A stretch of 64,000 nucleotides of DNA from Phormidium sp. FACHB-1136 (GCF_014697375.1 NZ_JACJRS010000009.1:1-64000); one strand, 5' to 3'; shown: positions 37,085-48,837, counted from the first letter of the stretch. Notes: generated by a model from the sequence alone, not told the origin. Numbers and translations: made by a program.

Positions 37085-37311
37085 GGCCGTTCTCCTCAAG
37101 CTGCCAATGTGATCGCCGCAGACGTTCCCCTAGAAGCGCCGGGGGCACCCTGGGCACAATGTCGCTTAACCATAGAGACCATACCCCGGAATCAACCCAA
37201 TTTGTTGCATTTCTCAACCATTTTCTGAGAATTTCATTCTAGTGGTAGGACAGGGCGGGTTAGGATGAACTCAACTGGACTCAACGCATTACCAGGAGAG
37301 GTTTTTAGGCC

Positions 37312-37668
37312 ATGACAGCCCCCCTTGATCCCATTACCCTACCCCTACCCGACGACGCCCAGCAGGAGGGTGAGTGGTTACGATCTGTGCTGCTGCGGTG
37401 GCTGAATGCGGAATATCTGCCAGAACCCGCTAACGAAGCCATTGCTGAACGGGTGGCCCAGGTGTTTACCCGTCAACGCATGGAAGGGGAAGAGGACTTG
37501 GGATCCCTAGTGATGGCTATTTTAACGGAACTGCAAGCCTTCGACTTTTCCCAGAGTTTCTATGGCGAGTTTACGGTCGCCAATGCGGTGGGAGACTTGA
37601 TTTGTGATCGGCTTGGCATTGATCGCTGTTGCGGTCGTTCCAGCACCCTAAACGCAAAGGAGGTGTGA
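37312..37668 (+). CDS. Conserved cyanobacterial hypothetical protein
   Basis: The 118-residue acidic helical protein has AGGAGAGG 8 nt before its ATG. It contains LRSVLLRWLNAEYLPEPANEAI and VAQVFTRQRMEGEEDLGSL. I recognise it only as a small conserved cyanobacterial protein without a named domain. It stands alone between wecG-like and rpsN. Confidence 0.75.
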   Translation: MTAPLDPITLPLPDDAQQEGEWLRSVLLRWLNAEYLPEPANEAIAERVAQVFTRQRMEGEEDLGSLVMAILTELQAFDFSQSFYGEFTVANAVGDLICDRLGIDRCCGRSSTLNAKEV

Positions 37669-37832
37669 GCAAATCCCACACCCCCTGAGCTTGGATATTG
37701 ATGTGCCTAGGCTCTACGCTACCTGAGGGGCTTGTCCCAGTCTTTTTCCCTAGGGCAAGGCCCAAGATCGCTGTTCTAAGGGATCGATATTCTAGGGAAA
37801 CGCTGCCCGAAGCAACGCTGCACTGAAACCAT

Positions 37833-38135
37833 CTACCAGCTAGACTTCACCACACCAGGAAGCAAGCCTTGGTGGGCCATCTCCCGGAGCTTGTTGCGAC
37901 AAAGCCCAAAGTCGCGATAGTAACCACGGGGCCGACCCGTCATCCAGCAGCGGTTGTGGAGGCGGGTGGGGGCGCTGTTGCGAGGCAGTTGTTGAATTTT
38001 GCGGTGAATTTCAACCCGCTCTTGCTGAGACTGAGCGGTGTTAAATTCTTCAAGCAGGGCTTCCCGCTTTTTGGCGTACTTGGCCACCAGTTTCTCCCGC
38101 TTTTGCTCGCGGGCAATCATGCTTTTTTTCGCCAT
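37833..38135 (-). CDS. rpsN: 30S ribosomal protein S14
   Basis: The 100-residue protein is the long, zinc-free S14 type ([52 protein letters not shown]). The Cys residues present do not form the CxxC pairs of the zinc form. As usual in cyanobacteria, it is separate from the main ribosomal operon. Confidence 0.97.
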   Translation of the reverse strand: MAKKSMIAREQKREKLVAKYAKKREALLEEFNTAQSQQERVEIHRKIQQLPRNSAPTRLHNRCWMTGRPRGYYRDFGLCRNKLREMAHQGLLPGVVKSSW

Positions 38136-38332
38136 GGAGTTTCTTCGCCGTAGAACCTTACAGACACAGTCTTTTATCTTACTGGATGGGGGAGCCTTGT
38201 GTAAACTCTTCGCTCGCGAGATTTGGCGAAGCCTGATCCAATCTAGACGGCAGAACGTCGCCCCAGGATATCGCCCTGGGGTGTCACCAGGCCCTTAGCC
38301 CCGTTCCCCTAGGGCGAACGAAAACCAGGAGA

Positions 38333-39823
38333 CTAGGGTGAGGAGGCACCATTGGCCTCACTGTTTTCACTGGGATCTGTGGGGGCTAGGGCAGCGGCTG
38401 CGTTGTCGATGCGGGGCGATTTGGTGCCGAGGGCGGGCAGGGTGATCACCAACCGATACCCAGCCTCAGCACTGCCCTGGAGACGCATGTGGCCCCCGTG
38501 GTGCTGGGCGAGATGGTGGCAGAGGATCATTCCCAGCCATTGCTTGGAGAGATCGGCTGGGGTGAGGCTATTGCCCCGCAACCCTTGGGCATGGAGGTCG
38601 GCCTCTAGGCGGTGGCAACCATCGCCCTGTTCTAGGGATTGGCACAGATGAACCATGCTGCTGGGTAGCCCTTCCCCCAGCCAGGGGTTGGACACCCACA
38701 GGGCCAGGGCAAGGGATTGCCCCTTGCGGGAACTGTGGATACGCAGAATGCTGTTTTCGCTGGCCATATGCATGAGGCTGAACACCCCGTGGTAGAAAAC
38801 CTGTTTGACCGTGTGCTGGTCTAGAATCCACAGCCCTTGGGTGGGTTCCACGGTAAAGTCGAGGGTTTGGGAGAGGGTTTCGGCCAAGGGGGCCAGGGTC
38901 TCTAGCACCTGATGGCCAAGGCGGTGGATATCCACCGGAGCCGCGACCAGGTCGTTAGACTCTGGACTAATCAGACCCAAATCGAGAATTTCATCCACCT
39001 GGTTCATCAGGGTTTGGCTGCTGTTGCGCACGATATCCACATACTCCCGCTGTTTTTCGGTGAGGGGGCCGTAGATTTCTCGGCTAAGCATACTAGTCAT
39101 CCCCAAAACGGCGGTGAGGGGGTTGCGCATATCCTGAATCAGGTGACCCATCAGGTGCAGCCGGATGGCATCCACTGCAAATGGATGGGTCTGCGTGGGC
39201 TGAGTTTGGCCGACAGCGGTCACCATCGCCCGTTGGCGCTCATATTCGCCCATGCCCCAGCGAGCCGCCATCGCTAAAAAGCTGATGTCCTGCGGGCTAA
39301 ACTCACGGGGCTGGCGATCCATGATGGCGAGTACCCCAATGCACTGGTGCTGGCTGGTGGTGAGGGGCACTGCACCGTAGGCCATGAGGCCATAGGTGGC
39401 CATCATTGAGGTGGCGCTCAGGTTGTCCAGATGAGTGACATCATCGATGGCCCAGGGCTGCTGACGGTCTAGGACGTAGCCACTAAGGCTAGCGGCGAGG
39501 GGCAGTTTTCGTTCCTCTGCCAGGGGGTTGCCCAGGCCCAGGCTAGAGAGGCCATAGGTTGCCCTCAGATACTCAGTGCCCTCCAAGGCTACACTGATCC
39601 AACCCACGGGCATCCCAAAATGCTCCCGCACGAGTTGGATGGCTTCTTCAAAGGCGGGAATGCTGCGGTGTTCGTCGAGACCGAGGGTCATAATAGCGTC
39701 TAATCGGGCCTGGGCTTGGTCGGCATAGGAACTGGCGAGGATCCTATGGGGAGGCCAGCTTTGGGGCGCAACGTCAGAACGGGAAGCCCCATGGGCGGAG
39801 GAAGTCAGAGAACTCATGGCCAA
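38333..39823 (-). CDS. GAF-domain sensor protein with degenerate histidine-kinase module
   Basis: The 496-residue protein has a GAF domain (about 55-205; IQLVREHFGMPVGWISVAL, YGAVPLTTSQHQCIGVLAIM). A HisKA-like helix pair follows, but its H-box reads LIQDMRNPLTAVLG, with Gln where the phosphorylated His should be. The ATPase part is also eroded: the N-box region VKQVFYHGVFSLMHMAS lacks the Asn, while a G-like region remains (LGMILCHHLAQHHGGHM). It is probably a non-catalytic sensor or scaffold. Confidence 0.85.
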   Translation of the reverse strand: MAMSSLTSSAHGASRSDVAPQSWPPHRILASSYADQAQARLDAIMTLGLDEHRSIPAFEEAIQLVREHFGMPVGWISVALEGTEYLRATYGLSSLGLGNPLAEERKLPLAASLSGYVLDRQQPWAIDDVTHLDNLSATSMMATYGLMAYGAVPLTTSQHQCIGVLAIMDRQPREFSPQDISFLAMAARWGMGEYERQRAMVTAVGQTQPTQTHPFAVDAIRLHLMGHLIQDMRNPLTAVLGMTSMLSREIYGPLTEKQREYVDIVRNSSQTLMNQVDEILDLGLISPESNDLVAAPVDIHRLGHQVLETLAPLAETLSQTLDFTVEPTQGLWILDQHTVKQVFYHGVFSLMHMASENSILRIHSSRKGQSLALALWVSNPWLGEGLPSSMVHLCQSLEQGDGCHRLEADLHAQGLRGNSLTPADLSKQWLGMILCHHLAQHHGGHMRLQGSAEAGYRLVITLPALGTKSPRIDNAAAALAPTDPSENSEANGASSP

Positions 39824-40114
39824 AGATGGAGGAGGCTAGGGAATACCCCCTTATCATTCCCGGATTCAAACGAAGATGAGCATGGGATTCCTCTAAAACG
39901 TAAACTTTTATACGCTTACGGCGGGTTAGCCCCCATAGACCCCGGCCCCTACTCCGTCCGGTGGGAGGTGCTATCAGGATTTGGGGTGGCTGGTTATGGA
40001 TCGGGCCGCATCCAAAGTAATTGCTTTGTACTATTTTTGATTCTGAGATATAGTTTATGTGTACTAATTTACAGGGATTCAGCCTATCCCCTCGCAGTGA
40101 AGGAGCGGTTCGGT

Positions 40115-40729
40115 ATGGTGATGGGGGTTCGTAAAACGCGGGTTTGGCCTTGGATTGTCGTTTTCAGTGTGGGAGTTGGTTGGATGAGTGATCTACTTCC
40201 CCTGTCCTGGGAGCCGTTTAAGCCAGAGGCTTGGCTGGCGGCGGATGTTCCAGAGGCACCCCAAAATCCTTGGCAGAACGGGGCTTCCTTCCCAGTAGAG
40301 CAGTTTACGGCCTACACCTCGCCCTTTGGCTATCGTCAGCATCCCATGGGGGGGTATCGGTTCCACTATGGGTTGGATTTGGCGGCTCCCCTGGGCAGTT
40401 ACATTCGCAACTGGTGGGATGGAACTGTCCTTCGGGTGGGCAGCGACAACGCCTGCGGCACCTATGTCACCGTGCAATCTGGGGATTGGACCCACGTCTA
40501 CTGCCATATGCACGGGCATATTGTGGTGGAAAAAGAGGGCGGGCGGGTGATGGTGGATCGCCCTGGGGGGCTGGAAATTCGCCAGGGGCAGACCGTGAAG
40601 TCGGGGCAGCGCATTGGCCGGGTGGGTATGACGGGCCGCACCACAGGGCCACATTTACACTGGGGCATGAAATACCAGGGGCTCTGGGTGGATCCGGCGA
40701 TTGTCTTAAAGGCGATGCAAGCTCAATAG
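40115..40729 (+). CDS. M23-family (LytM-like) peptidase
   Basis: Start ATG 40115 (MVMGVRKTRVW), with AAGGAG upstream, gives 204 residues; a longer open frame is not protein-like. It has an N-terminal signal or anchor (WPWIVVFSVGVGWM), then the peptidase domain with zinc ligands in RFHYGLDLAAP (HxxxD) and GPHLHWG (HxH). It cleaves peptidoglycan cross-bridges or acts as an envelope factor. An insertion after CHMHGHIVVEKE is longer than in most relatives. Confidence 0.88.
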   Translation: MVMGVRKTRVWPWIVVFSVGVGWMSDLLPLSWEPFKPEAWLAADVPEAPQNPWQNGASFPVEQFTAYTSPFGYRQHPMGGYRFHYGLDLAAPLGSYIRNWWDGTVLRVGSDNACGTYVTVQSGDWTHVYCHMHGHIVVEKEGGRVMVDRPGGLEIRQGQTVKSGQRIGRVGMTGRTTGPHLHWGMKYQGLWVDPAIVLKAMQAQ

Positions 40730-40793
40730 ACCCCATCAAGGCTATTTTCAGGATCGACAGAGGTTAAGATACGTAACAGCCTCGGTGTCGATC

Positions 40794-41918
40794 ATGGCGC
40801 GGAGGTCGTTACTTTTTACGGTTAAACTCGGTACTTTCGTGCAAGTAGAGTCTCTTCATCTCCGACCAGAAGGGTTGTCTCAGGGAAATAGCGCCGCCGA
40901 TTCGGGCCTCCCCTTCACCCTTCAAGACTTAAAAAATGCCATTCCAGACCAGTGTTTTCAACCCTCCCCTTGGCGATCCATCGCTTACTTCCTGCGGGAT
41001 GTGGGCTTGGTGGTGGCCCTCTACGTCGCGGCCTATACCCTGGATGCCTGGTGGTTTTACCCGATCTTTTGGCTTTTGCAGGGCACCTTGTTTTGGGCTT
41101 TGTTTGTGGTCGGCCACGACTGCGGCCACGGGTCTTTCTCTAAACTCGGCTGGCTGAATAACCTCGTGGGTCATCTTTCCCACACCCCCATCCTGGTGCC
41201 CTACCACGGCTGGCGCATTAGCCACCGCACCCACCACGCCAACACGGGCAACATCGACACCGACGAAAGCTGGTATCCCCTCTCAGAAACCCAGTATCGC
41301 ACCCTGCCCGCCGCCCAAAAATTTGTGCGGTTCTATGCCGCCCTGTTGGCCTATCCGCTGTACCTGTTCCTGCGATCCCCCGGTCGTAAGGGGTCTCACT
41401 TTTTGCCCAACAGCCCCCTATTTCGGCCCTCCGAACGGCGCGGCGTGGTGATTAGCACCCTCTGCTGTGCGGCCATGGTGGCACTACTGCTGGGGCTCAC
41501 GGTGCAGTTTGGGGTGGGCTTTATCGTCAAGTTCTATGTGATGCCCTACCTGGTGTTTGTGGTCTGGCTGGATTTGGTCACCCTGTTGCACCACACCACC
41601 CCTGAACTACCCTGGTATCGAGGCGAAGACTGGAACTTCCTGAAAGGGGCCATCTCCACCATCGACCACGACTATGGTGTGTTCAACGACATCCACCACA
41701 ACATTGGTACCCACGTTGCCCACCACATCTTTTTAGGCATTCCCCACTACCACCTGAAAACCGCCACCGAGGCCATCAAACCCGTCCTGGGAAGCTACTA
41801 CCGCAAGTCTAGCGACTCCATTTGGACGAGCTTCTGGCGGGCCTTTTGGGAATGCCGCTATGTGCCCGATCAGGGTTCCCAGGTGTATTACCAACCCGAT
41901 CCTCAAAACCGGGCCTAG
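40794..41918 (+). CDS. desB: Acyl-lipid fatty acid desaturase, DesB-like (omega-3)
   Basis: The integral membrane desaturase has three histidine boxes: HDCGHGSFS, HRTHHANTG and HVAHH. Other marks are LVPYHGWRISH, NIDTDESWYP and SHFLPNSPLF, which match the omega-3 DesB group rather than DesA. It adds a double bond at omega-3 of membrane lipid acyl chains, often on cooling. Start is ATG 40794; a GTG at 40839 (QVESLHLRP) fits relatives equally well. A hairpin follows the stop. Confidence 0.88.
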   Translation: MARRSLLFTVKLGTFVQVESLHLRPEGLSQGNSAADSGLPFTLQDLKNAIPDQCFQPSPWRSIAYFLRDVGLVVALYVAAYTLDAWWFYPIFWLLQGTLFWALFVVGHDCGHGSFSKLGWLNNLVGHLSHTPILVPYHGWRISHRTHHANTGNIDTDESWYPLSETQYRTLPAAQKFVRFYAALLAYPLYLFLRSPGRKGSHFLPNSPLFRPSERRGVVISTLCCAAMVALLLGLTVQFGVGFIVKFYVMPYLVFVVWLDLVTLLHHTTPELPWYRGEDWNFLKGAISTIDHDYGVFNDIHHNIGTHVAHHIFLGIPHYHLKTATEAIKPVLGSYYRKSSDSIWTSFWRAFWECRYVPDQGSQVYYQPDPQNRA

Positions 41919-41958
41919 GGTCTAGGCGCTAAATCTAAATCACCCATCGACCACAGAA

Positions 41959-41993
41959 CGATACTCAGCCTTAACCCCTAGGGCTGAGTATCG
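41959..41993. terminator. Bidirectional hairpin terminator after desB
   Basis: CGATACTCAGCC (41959-41970) and GGCTGAGTATCG (41982-41993) form a perfect 12-bp stem with an 11-nt loop, followed by CTGTTTA. It lies between two convergent genes. Confidence 0.7.
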
Positions 41994-42028
41994 CTGTTTA
42001 GGGGAGTTGATAGATTGATAGGGACGGG

Positions 42029-42634
42029 CTAGCTCCGACCACTCAAAGCCAACTGGGCTTGATGAAGGCTCGCGAAACTGGGCCAGGGCATGGGATCGCC
42101 TAGGGGAGAAACTGGCAGGGTTGGCGGATCCGTCGCCAGGGAAAGGGTGAGATCCAGCGCCGAGAACGCCAGCCATTGGTCAGAGGGGAGCACCCGCACT
42201 CGCCCTTGGGTAACCCCTTGGCAAACGTGGGGAATGGCTAGGGTGGCGGTGAGGCTATAGTCGCCGGGGGGGAGGTCAAAAAAGCAATAGTGGCCATCGC
42301 CCCCGGTCAGGGTTTGGTCGGGTCGGGGCGCGACTAACCTCTGGTTGTGCTCAAAGGTGTTAAAGAGGGACTGGGCTAGGCTAAGGGTTTCGACGGTGGG
42401 GGGGCGTCCATCCAGCCGCCGTTGGTAGTGGATCATCAGTTGGGGATGGTCGGCCAAGGCGTTTTCAAGGATGGTCAAAAAGCGCTGAATACAGTCAACG
42501 GGGGCCTGGGTGATCCGCACCACCACCTGGGGGAGTCCCTCCTGGGTGGCGGCGTTAATCACCGTGCCTGCAATGGCAACCCGCTGCGGTGCGGCGGCTT
42601 GATAGGCGGACGGGTGTACAGCAGTAGTCAGCAT
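42029..42634 (-). CDS. Protein with carboxypeptidase-regulatory-like beta domain
   Basis: The 201-residue protein has a split beta-sandwich pattern: IAGTVINAATQEGLPQVVVRI near the N-terminus and TGGDGHYCFFDLPPGDYSLTATL in the middle, joined by a helical insertion. This is the carboxypeptidase D regulatory-like fold. No signal peptide. It might be a structural module of an unidentified system; the function is unknown. Confidence 0.7.
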   Translation of the reverse strand: MLTTAVHPSAYQAAAPQRVAIAGTVINAATQEGLPQVVVRITQAPVDCIQRFLTILENALADHPQLMIHYQRRLDGRPPTVETLSLAQSLFNTFEHNQRLVAPRPDQTLTGGDGHYCFFDLPPGDYSLTATLAIPHVCQGVTQGRVRVLPSDQWLAFSALDLTLSLATDPPTLPVSPLGDPMPWPSFASLHQAQLALSGRS

Positions 42635-43167
42635 GTCCGGTTCTCCCTTATGGTATGGATACGGAACCCAGGCACCGTTTTAGGCCTGCACCGGGGTTCT
42701 CCACCTACCACGGTTCAAGGTTGCTAACGGCCCTGCTGCCCACGGAACGGTAGACCTCAAGATGGGGCAAATCGAGGGGCCAATGGAACGTAAGGGTGCT
42801 ACGTCACTAACACGGGTTAAGCGCAAATCGGGCTTGTCTGTCCCCCGATATCAACGAACGGGGAGCCCCCGATCCTGCGGTTGACCCGATGGGGAATCGG
42901 GGTTCTCTCATTTGGATTTGGGATGGGCGATGGTCATCAATGATTTGAACGCGAGGCTGGGGAAAACGAGGCTTAAACCAGTGGGCACACTGGAGAGATA
43001 GGAAAACCTTGGCCGAATGGCTGACAACGGCCTCTAAAACCATCGTAAAGATAGCCTTAACCTAGGTTTATCCTACTGTGAATGGCCGGGTCATGGGCGG
43101 AACGTTACGCGAAGTTCGCATCCAGGCAAGTGTCACTGCAACAAATGTTGCCAACGGGTAAGCCGCC
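42635..43167. other. 533-nt spacer without a recognised gene
   Basis: No convincing open frame, tRNA or known RNA motif was seen. A short tRNA-Ser-like string near 42993-43025 (GGAGAGATAGG, GGCCGAATGGCTGA) does not fold as a tRNA. Two minus-strand frames (42807-43043, 43068-43340) have no protein-like features. Confidence 0.5.
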
Positions 43168-43962
43168 TTACTCTGGGGTATTGGCAAACCGGGGAAACAG
43201 GTGTAGACGATAGCGGTAGAGCGCGACAGGTTGCCCCAACGCGGCGAGGAAATTAGGATCCTGGGGGGCAAGATAAACGGCGGTAACCTGATCCGCTTCG
43301 ATGTGATCGCCCAGGTTCCAGTAGTCTGTGGTGGTTTCAACTTCGTTGAGGTAGGGCACAGCGGTGCCGCGAAACACCTGTTGAAAGCGTTCCGCCGTAA
43401 TGAAGCGATCCACCTGGGGAGACTCCGTAGCCCGTGCCGTGACGGTGGATTCTAGTTGTCGCCCTTGTGCTAGCAGGGTCAACTGCCGATTGGGATGATT
43501 GGGGTCTACCTTCACAGTTTTGACCGCCGCCGCCCCCAGATAAGCCTGGGCCATGTTCAACCCATTGAAGCTACGGTCAGCGATGATGTCGCGCTGAGGC
43601 ATCACCCTGGGCCAAAATCCGCTGAGCAGATGGGGGGCTTCTACAAACCTCACCACACAGCTAATGGGCTGATCCACCATGGCTTGGTTGCTCTCAAAAC
43701 CAGGGGTGACGATGTCTGGAGCTAGGGGGGCGGCTAAGTCCACTAGGGTACTGGTGAGTTCCCAGGTGCCCTCCAGCCAGTTGGGATAAATCAGATCGCC
43801 CTTGGCGGTGGGGAGGGGCAGCTTTTCCCAGCGGGGGAACTCCTGAAAACGCCCTGCCAGCGGTAACGCCAGGGCATCGCCGCTGCACAACAGCCACACC
43901 GTTAACAGCAACACCAGCCAGGACAAGCGGCGGCGAATCAAAATACGCAGGGTTCGAGGCAT
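43168..43962 (-). CDS. Secreted DUF6816-like protein
   Basis: Start ATG 43962 (MPRTLRILIRRRLSW) gives 264 residues with a signal peptide (LVLLLTVWLLCSGDALALP). The mature part has YPNWLEGTWELTSTLVDL, typical of a cyanobacterial/plastid family now called DUF6816, and ALYRYRLHLFPR at the end. The location is probably lumen or periplasm. The role is unknown. A palindromic repeat separates it from ilvD. Confidence 0.75.
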   Translation of the reverse strand: MPRTLRILIRRRLSWLVLLLTVWLLCSGDALALPLAGRFQEFPRWEKLPLPTAKGDLIYPNWLEGTWELTSTLVDLAAPLAPDIVTPGFESNQAMVDQPISCVVRFVEAPHLLSGFWPRVMPQRDIIADRSFNGLNMAQAYLGAAAVKTVKVDPNHPNRQLTLLAQGRQLESTVTARATESPQVDRFITAERFQQVFRGTAVPYLNEVETTTDYWNLGDHIEADQVTAVYLAPQDPNFLAALGQPVALYRYRLHLFPRFANTPE

Positions 43963-44045
43963 AGTAAGGGCCAAGGACAAGAGAGGGCAGGGCAGGCTCG
44001 GAAGCCATTCTACCCCGCCCCTTTTGTCCCTCGCCGGGATTTTCG

Positions 44046-44070
44046 TAGGGTAGGCACTGCCCACCCTACA
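44046..44070. repeat. 25-bp palindrome GTAGGGT...ACCCTAC
   Basis: GTAGGGTAGGCACTGCCCACCCTAC reads as an inverted repeat with one mismatch. The half GGGCACTGCCCACC also occurs near 12886. It is a small dispersed repeat in the ilvD 3' spacer and might serve as a terminator. Confidence 0.6.
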
Positions 44071-44076
44071 CAACGT

Positions 44077-45762
<1,686 letters not shown>

Positions 45763-45862
45763 GATCAATCCTCTAGGTGCAATGCGTTAGAATTTCTATT
45801 CCACAGGGTTAGATTTTCCCTCAAAATTAAGACCATGGGAAAATCGCACTAGATTTATTTAT

Positions 45863-46792
45863 TTGGCTTCTTCCCCGTTCCGCCCATCGTCGCTATTTGA
45901 GAGACCTTTGGATACTTCCTCTGCTGCCCTGCCGGTGCCTCCACCGCCGACGGAAATTACTGCTGAAGCTCTCCTAGAGCGCTACGCCCTCGGAGAAAGA
46001 GACTTCCGTAGTGTTCAACTGATTGGAGCTAACCTGTCTCGCCAAGATTTGGGAGGAGCCAATTTTCGGCAGGCCGTTCTGCGAGACTGCAATTTCTCTG
46101 GGGCCAAGCTGGTCGGGGTCAACTTCCGGGAAGCCAAGCTAGCAGAAACCAATTTTTACCAAGCTAACCTCACCCTCAGCAATTTTATTGGAGCCGATCT
46201 CACCGAAGCCTCCCTAGTGGAGGCCGACCTCACCGAGGCGGGGATGCGCAGTGTCAACCTGATTCGCACCAACCTCAGCCGCGCCATCCTGCGGGAGACC
46301 AACCTCAACGAGGCCACCTTTGACCACGCGGTTCTCCCCTATGCCGACCTAACGGAGGCCAGCCTGAGTCGCGCCAAAATGCTGGGCGTGGCCATGCCCC
46401 ACGCTAACCTCACAAACGCCAACCTCACCAGCGCCCTGATGAACGGCATTGGCCTCGAAGAAGCCAGCCTAGTGGGTGCCCTGCTGAGTGGAGCCACCCT
46501 GGAAGGGGCCAATCTGCAAGGGGCCGACCTCAGCCGTGCCAAGATGACAGGGTCCCATTTGGTGAACGTCAACCTGGCCAAGGCCAATCTGCGGGGCACC
46601 AACCTAAGCTGGAGCACCCTGCGCGGATCCAACCTACGGGGGGCCACCCTCTACCGCACCAAGCTCTGCTGGACAAACCTGAGCGGGGCCGATCTCACCG
46701 ATGCCGTCATGATCAACGCCAAGCTTGACTACGCCAACCTGCGCCACACCGATGTGCAGGGCACCGTCCTCCCAGATGGGTTCACGCGCTAG
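45863..46792 (+). CDS. Pentapeptide-repeat protein
   Basis: The product has 309 residues, most of which are A(D/N)LxX pentapeptides (about 55-300), predicting a right-handed quadrilateral beta helix of over 40 coils. The N-terminal 45 residues are Pro-rich, then LLERYALGERDFRSV, a common lead-in. No membrane segment. The initiation codon is a TTG at 45863 or one further in (45909), since no ATG lies near. Function unknown. Confidence 0.82.
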   Translation: MASSPFRPSSLFERPLDTSSAALPVPPPPTEITAEALLERYALGERDFRSVQLIGANLSRQDLGGANFRQAVLRDCNFSGAKLVGVNFREAKLAETNFYQANLTLSNFIGADLTEASLVEADLTEAGMRSVNLIRTNLSRAILRETNLNEATFDHAVLPYADLTEASLSRAKMLGVAMPHANLTNANLTSALMNGIGLEEASLVGALLSGATLEGANLQGADLSRAKMTGSHLVNVNLAKANLRGTNLSWSTLRGSNLRGATLYRTKLCWTNLSGADLTDAVMINAKLDYANLRHTDVQGTVLPDGFTR

Positions 46793-46856
46793 GGTGTTTT
46801 TTCCCCTTGCCCCTTCACCCCTTGGCCCTGGATGGGGGTCATTCTGAGCATGGAAG

Positions 46857-48776
46857 TTAAGGCACGGCTGGCTTGCCATCGGAGGTCTGGGCTTGCATGG
46901 GCCAGCGCTGGGGTGTGGTGGGCCAGGGGAGGGCCACCACGGTGGGCGGGGTGGTGCGCAGATAGGCGAGCATCTGACGCTGGAGCGTGTGGAACTGATT
47001 CTGCCACAACATCGACTGGAGCCGTAGTAGGGAGGATGGGTAGCTCAGGCGGCTGGCCCGCTGGTAATCGGTTTGGTGTTGCAACCTAGGCCAAGTGAGC
47101 AACTGATGCGGTAGGGTTTGGGTCAGGCCCAGGGCCAACTCTGGGGTAGAAAAGGCCTCGGCATAGCTGGGGGAAAGAAAGCCAACGTAGTCCTCGGCCT
47201 GATTGGTTTGCTGCAAAATAAAACTGAGGCTGAGGCCCTGCAAAAACACCCGGAGATTACTGGTTTTGGCATTGGGTAGGGCAGGCATGAAAGGGATGGC
47301 TTGCAGGTTGGGGTTCAGGTTTTCCGGGTCACCCACACTGAGGTGGGATCCTCCCAGGGCCGTAATTAGATACTTTGGCCCCGCCAATTGGGTGAAGGGG
47401 CCAAGCTGCTGTGCCGCCATCGGGGTCACACTGTCCTGGGTGCCTGCCAACATGAGGGTGGGGACGGTCACTTGGCTGAGGCCCCTTTCCCCAAACAATA
47501 GCCCGGTGAGGGGGTTAGTCAAAATCAACTGCTGAACCCGATCATCGCGCAGGTTGGCATACTTCACAGGCAGATCTAGGGCGGCACACTGAAACCAATC
47601 CGAGGGCGACAGACGCACGGGATCCACCTGTGCGCAGGCTTGATCCAGCAGCCGCAGATCCAGCGGTGCTCCCGCCAAGGCCAGCCCCGTATACCCTCCG
47701 AGGGAATGGCCGATCACGGTGACTTGGCTGGTGTTGAGGCGGCCCCGCAGGCTGTAGGAATAGCGATTTAGGCGCTCCAGCCGATCTAAAACGTAGCTAA
47801 TGTCTCGCGGACGATCCAAAAATTCCGTGGCGGGCAACACACGGCTGCCCGGACTCTTAGCCGATTGGTCTGCCTTAGGCAACGACAACAGCGCCGCTAC
47901 ATTGCTGCCCGGATGCTCCACCGACACCACCGTGAGCCCATGGGAAGCCAAATGTTCGGCTAGGTAGGCCATAAAGCGGCGGTCGGCCCCAAACCCGTGG
48001 GACAAGACCACCAGCGGGCCGTGGGTGTCTCGACTCCAGTAAATATCCACCGGAATGCGGCGATTGCGCTCTCGATCCCGCAGTAGCATTTCCCAATGCT
48101 CCACTGCCGAAGACCCGGTCGAGAAGGGATTCACCGTGCTAGGTGGCCCAACCTCGTTGACGGGGGGGGACATTTCCCGCCGCAAAATGTGCCCCAGTAG
48201 GGTGCTTTCCCGCTGGGAGAGATAAAACTGGGATGCCCAGGCCACCCAAGCCCCCACATCCACCTCCAGGCTGTCTTGGGGCAACTGCCGCAGCACCGCC
48301 ATCACCGTAGGAGGCATCTCTAGGGTCGAGACCTGCTCTAGCGCCTGCTGGAGATCCGTCGGATTCAGGTTCGGCACGAGGGCTTGCAGGGTGGCTAGCA
48401 GGGGAGTGCCGCCGGGAGTATGCAAAATCTCATCGACAATCACCTGGCCCACCGCCGGGTCTACGGCCAGTTCGCTGTTAAGGGTGGCCTGCATCTGGGC
48501 ATTGAGGAGGGGCCGATAAAGGCTGAGTTCTTTGGGGATCTGCCCCGTTGCCGCAAAGGTTTCCAGATCCGCCACGCGCAGGGTCTTAGATAGCGGCCCC
48601 CAGCGTAGGGTAAGGAACTCCGTCGCCGCTGCCCCTTGCCCCCAACTCACCCCCGCCACCACTAGGGCCACCCCAAGGGCCGCCCGCCACCAACCTTTGC
48701 CCAGTTGGCGGTGGAAACGTAGGCAGGGGGATTGAATCACAGTCACCACACCAGCAGAACTATCGTTTAGGGGCAA
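46857..48776 (-). CDS. DUF1400 alpha/beta hydrolase (cyanobacterial lipase-like)
   Basis: The 639-residue secreted protein has a signal segment (about 28-50), a DUF1400 domain (LTLRWGPLSKTLRVADLETFA) and an alpha/beta hydrolase domain like PAF-acetylhydrolase: VVLSHGFGADRRF, nucleophile Ser in VIGHSLGGYTG, acid in AGTQDSVTP and His in GGSHLSVG. The family is confined to cyanobacteria and is presumed to act on lipids or esters outside the cytoplasm. The C-terminal 150 residues hold no named domain. Confidence 0.88.
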   Translation of the reverse strand: MPLNDSSAGVVTVIQSPCLRFHRQLGKGWWRAALGVALVVAGVSWGQGAAATEFLTLRWGPLSKTLRVADLETFAATGQIPKELSLYRPLLNAQMQATLNSELAVDPAVGQVIVDEILHTPGGTPLLATLQALVPNLNPTDLQQALEQVSTLEMPPTVMAVLRQLPQDSLEVDVGAWVAWASQFYLSQRESTLLGHILRREMSPPVNEVGPPSTVNPFSTGSSAVEHWEMLLRDRERNRRIPVDIYWSRDTHGPLVVLSHGFGADRRFMAYLAEHLASHGLTVVSVEHPGSNVAALLSLPKADQSAKSPGSRVLPATEFLDRPRDISYVLDRLERLNRYSYSLRGRLNTSQVTVIGHSLGGYTGLALAGAPLDLRLLDQACAQVDPVRLSPSDWFQCAALDLPVKYANLRDDRVQQLILTNPLTGLLFGERGLSQVTVPTLMLAGTQDSVTPMAAQQLGPFTQLAGPKYLITALGGSHLSVGDPENLNPNLQAIPFMPALPNAKTSNLRVFLQGLSLSFILQQTNQAEDYVGFLSPSYAEAFSTPELALGLTQTLPHQLLTWPRLQHQTDYQRASRLSYPSSLLRLQSMLWQNQFHTLQRQMLAYLRTTPPTVVALPWPTTPQRWPMQAQTSDGKPAVP

Positions 48777-48837
48777 GTATCGTTTAGGGGACGGTAACCA
48801 GGGCCAGAAGGTTGCACCGCCAATTTTCTCTAACGAT

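Noticed and set aside
42990-43030. tRNA-Ser-like string (GGAGAGATAGG, GGCCGAATGGCTGA)
   Set aside because: No anticodon arm, T-arm or 3' acceptor complement follows.
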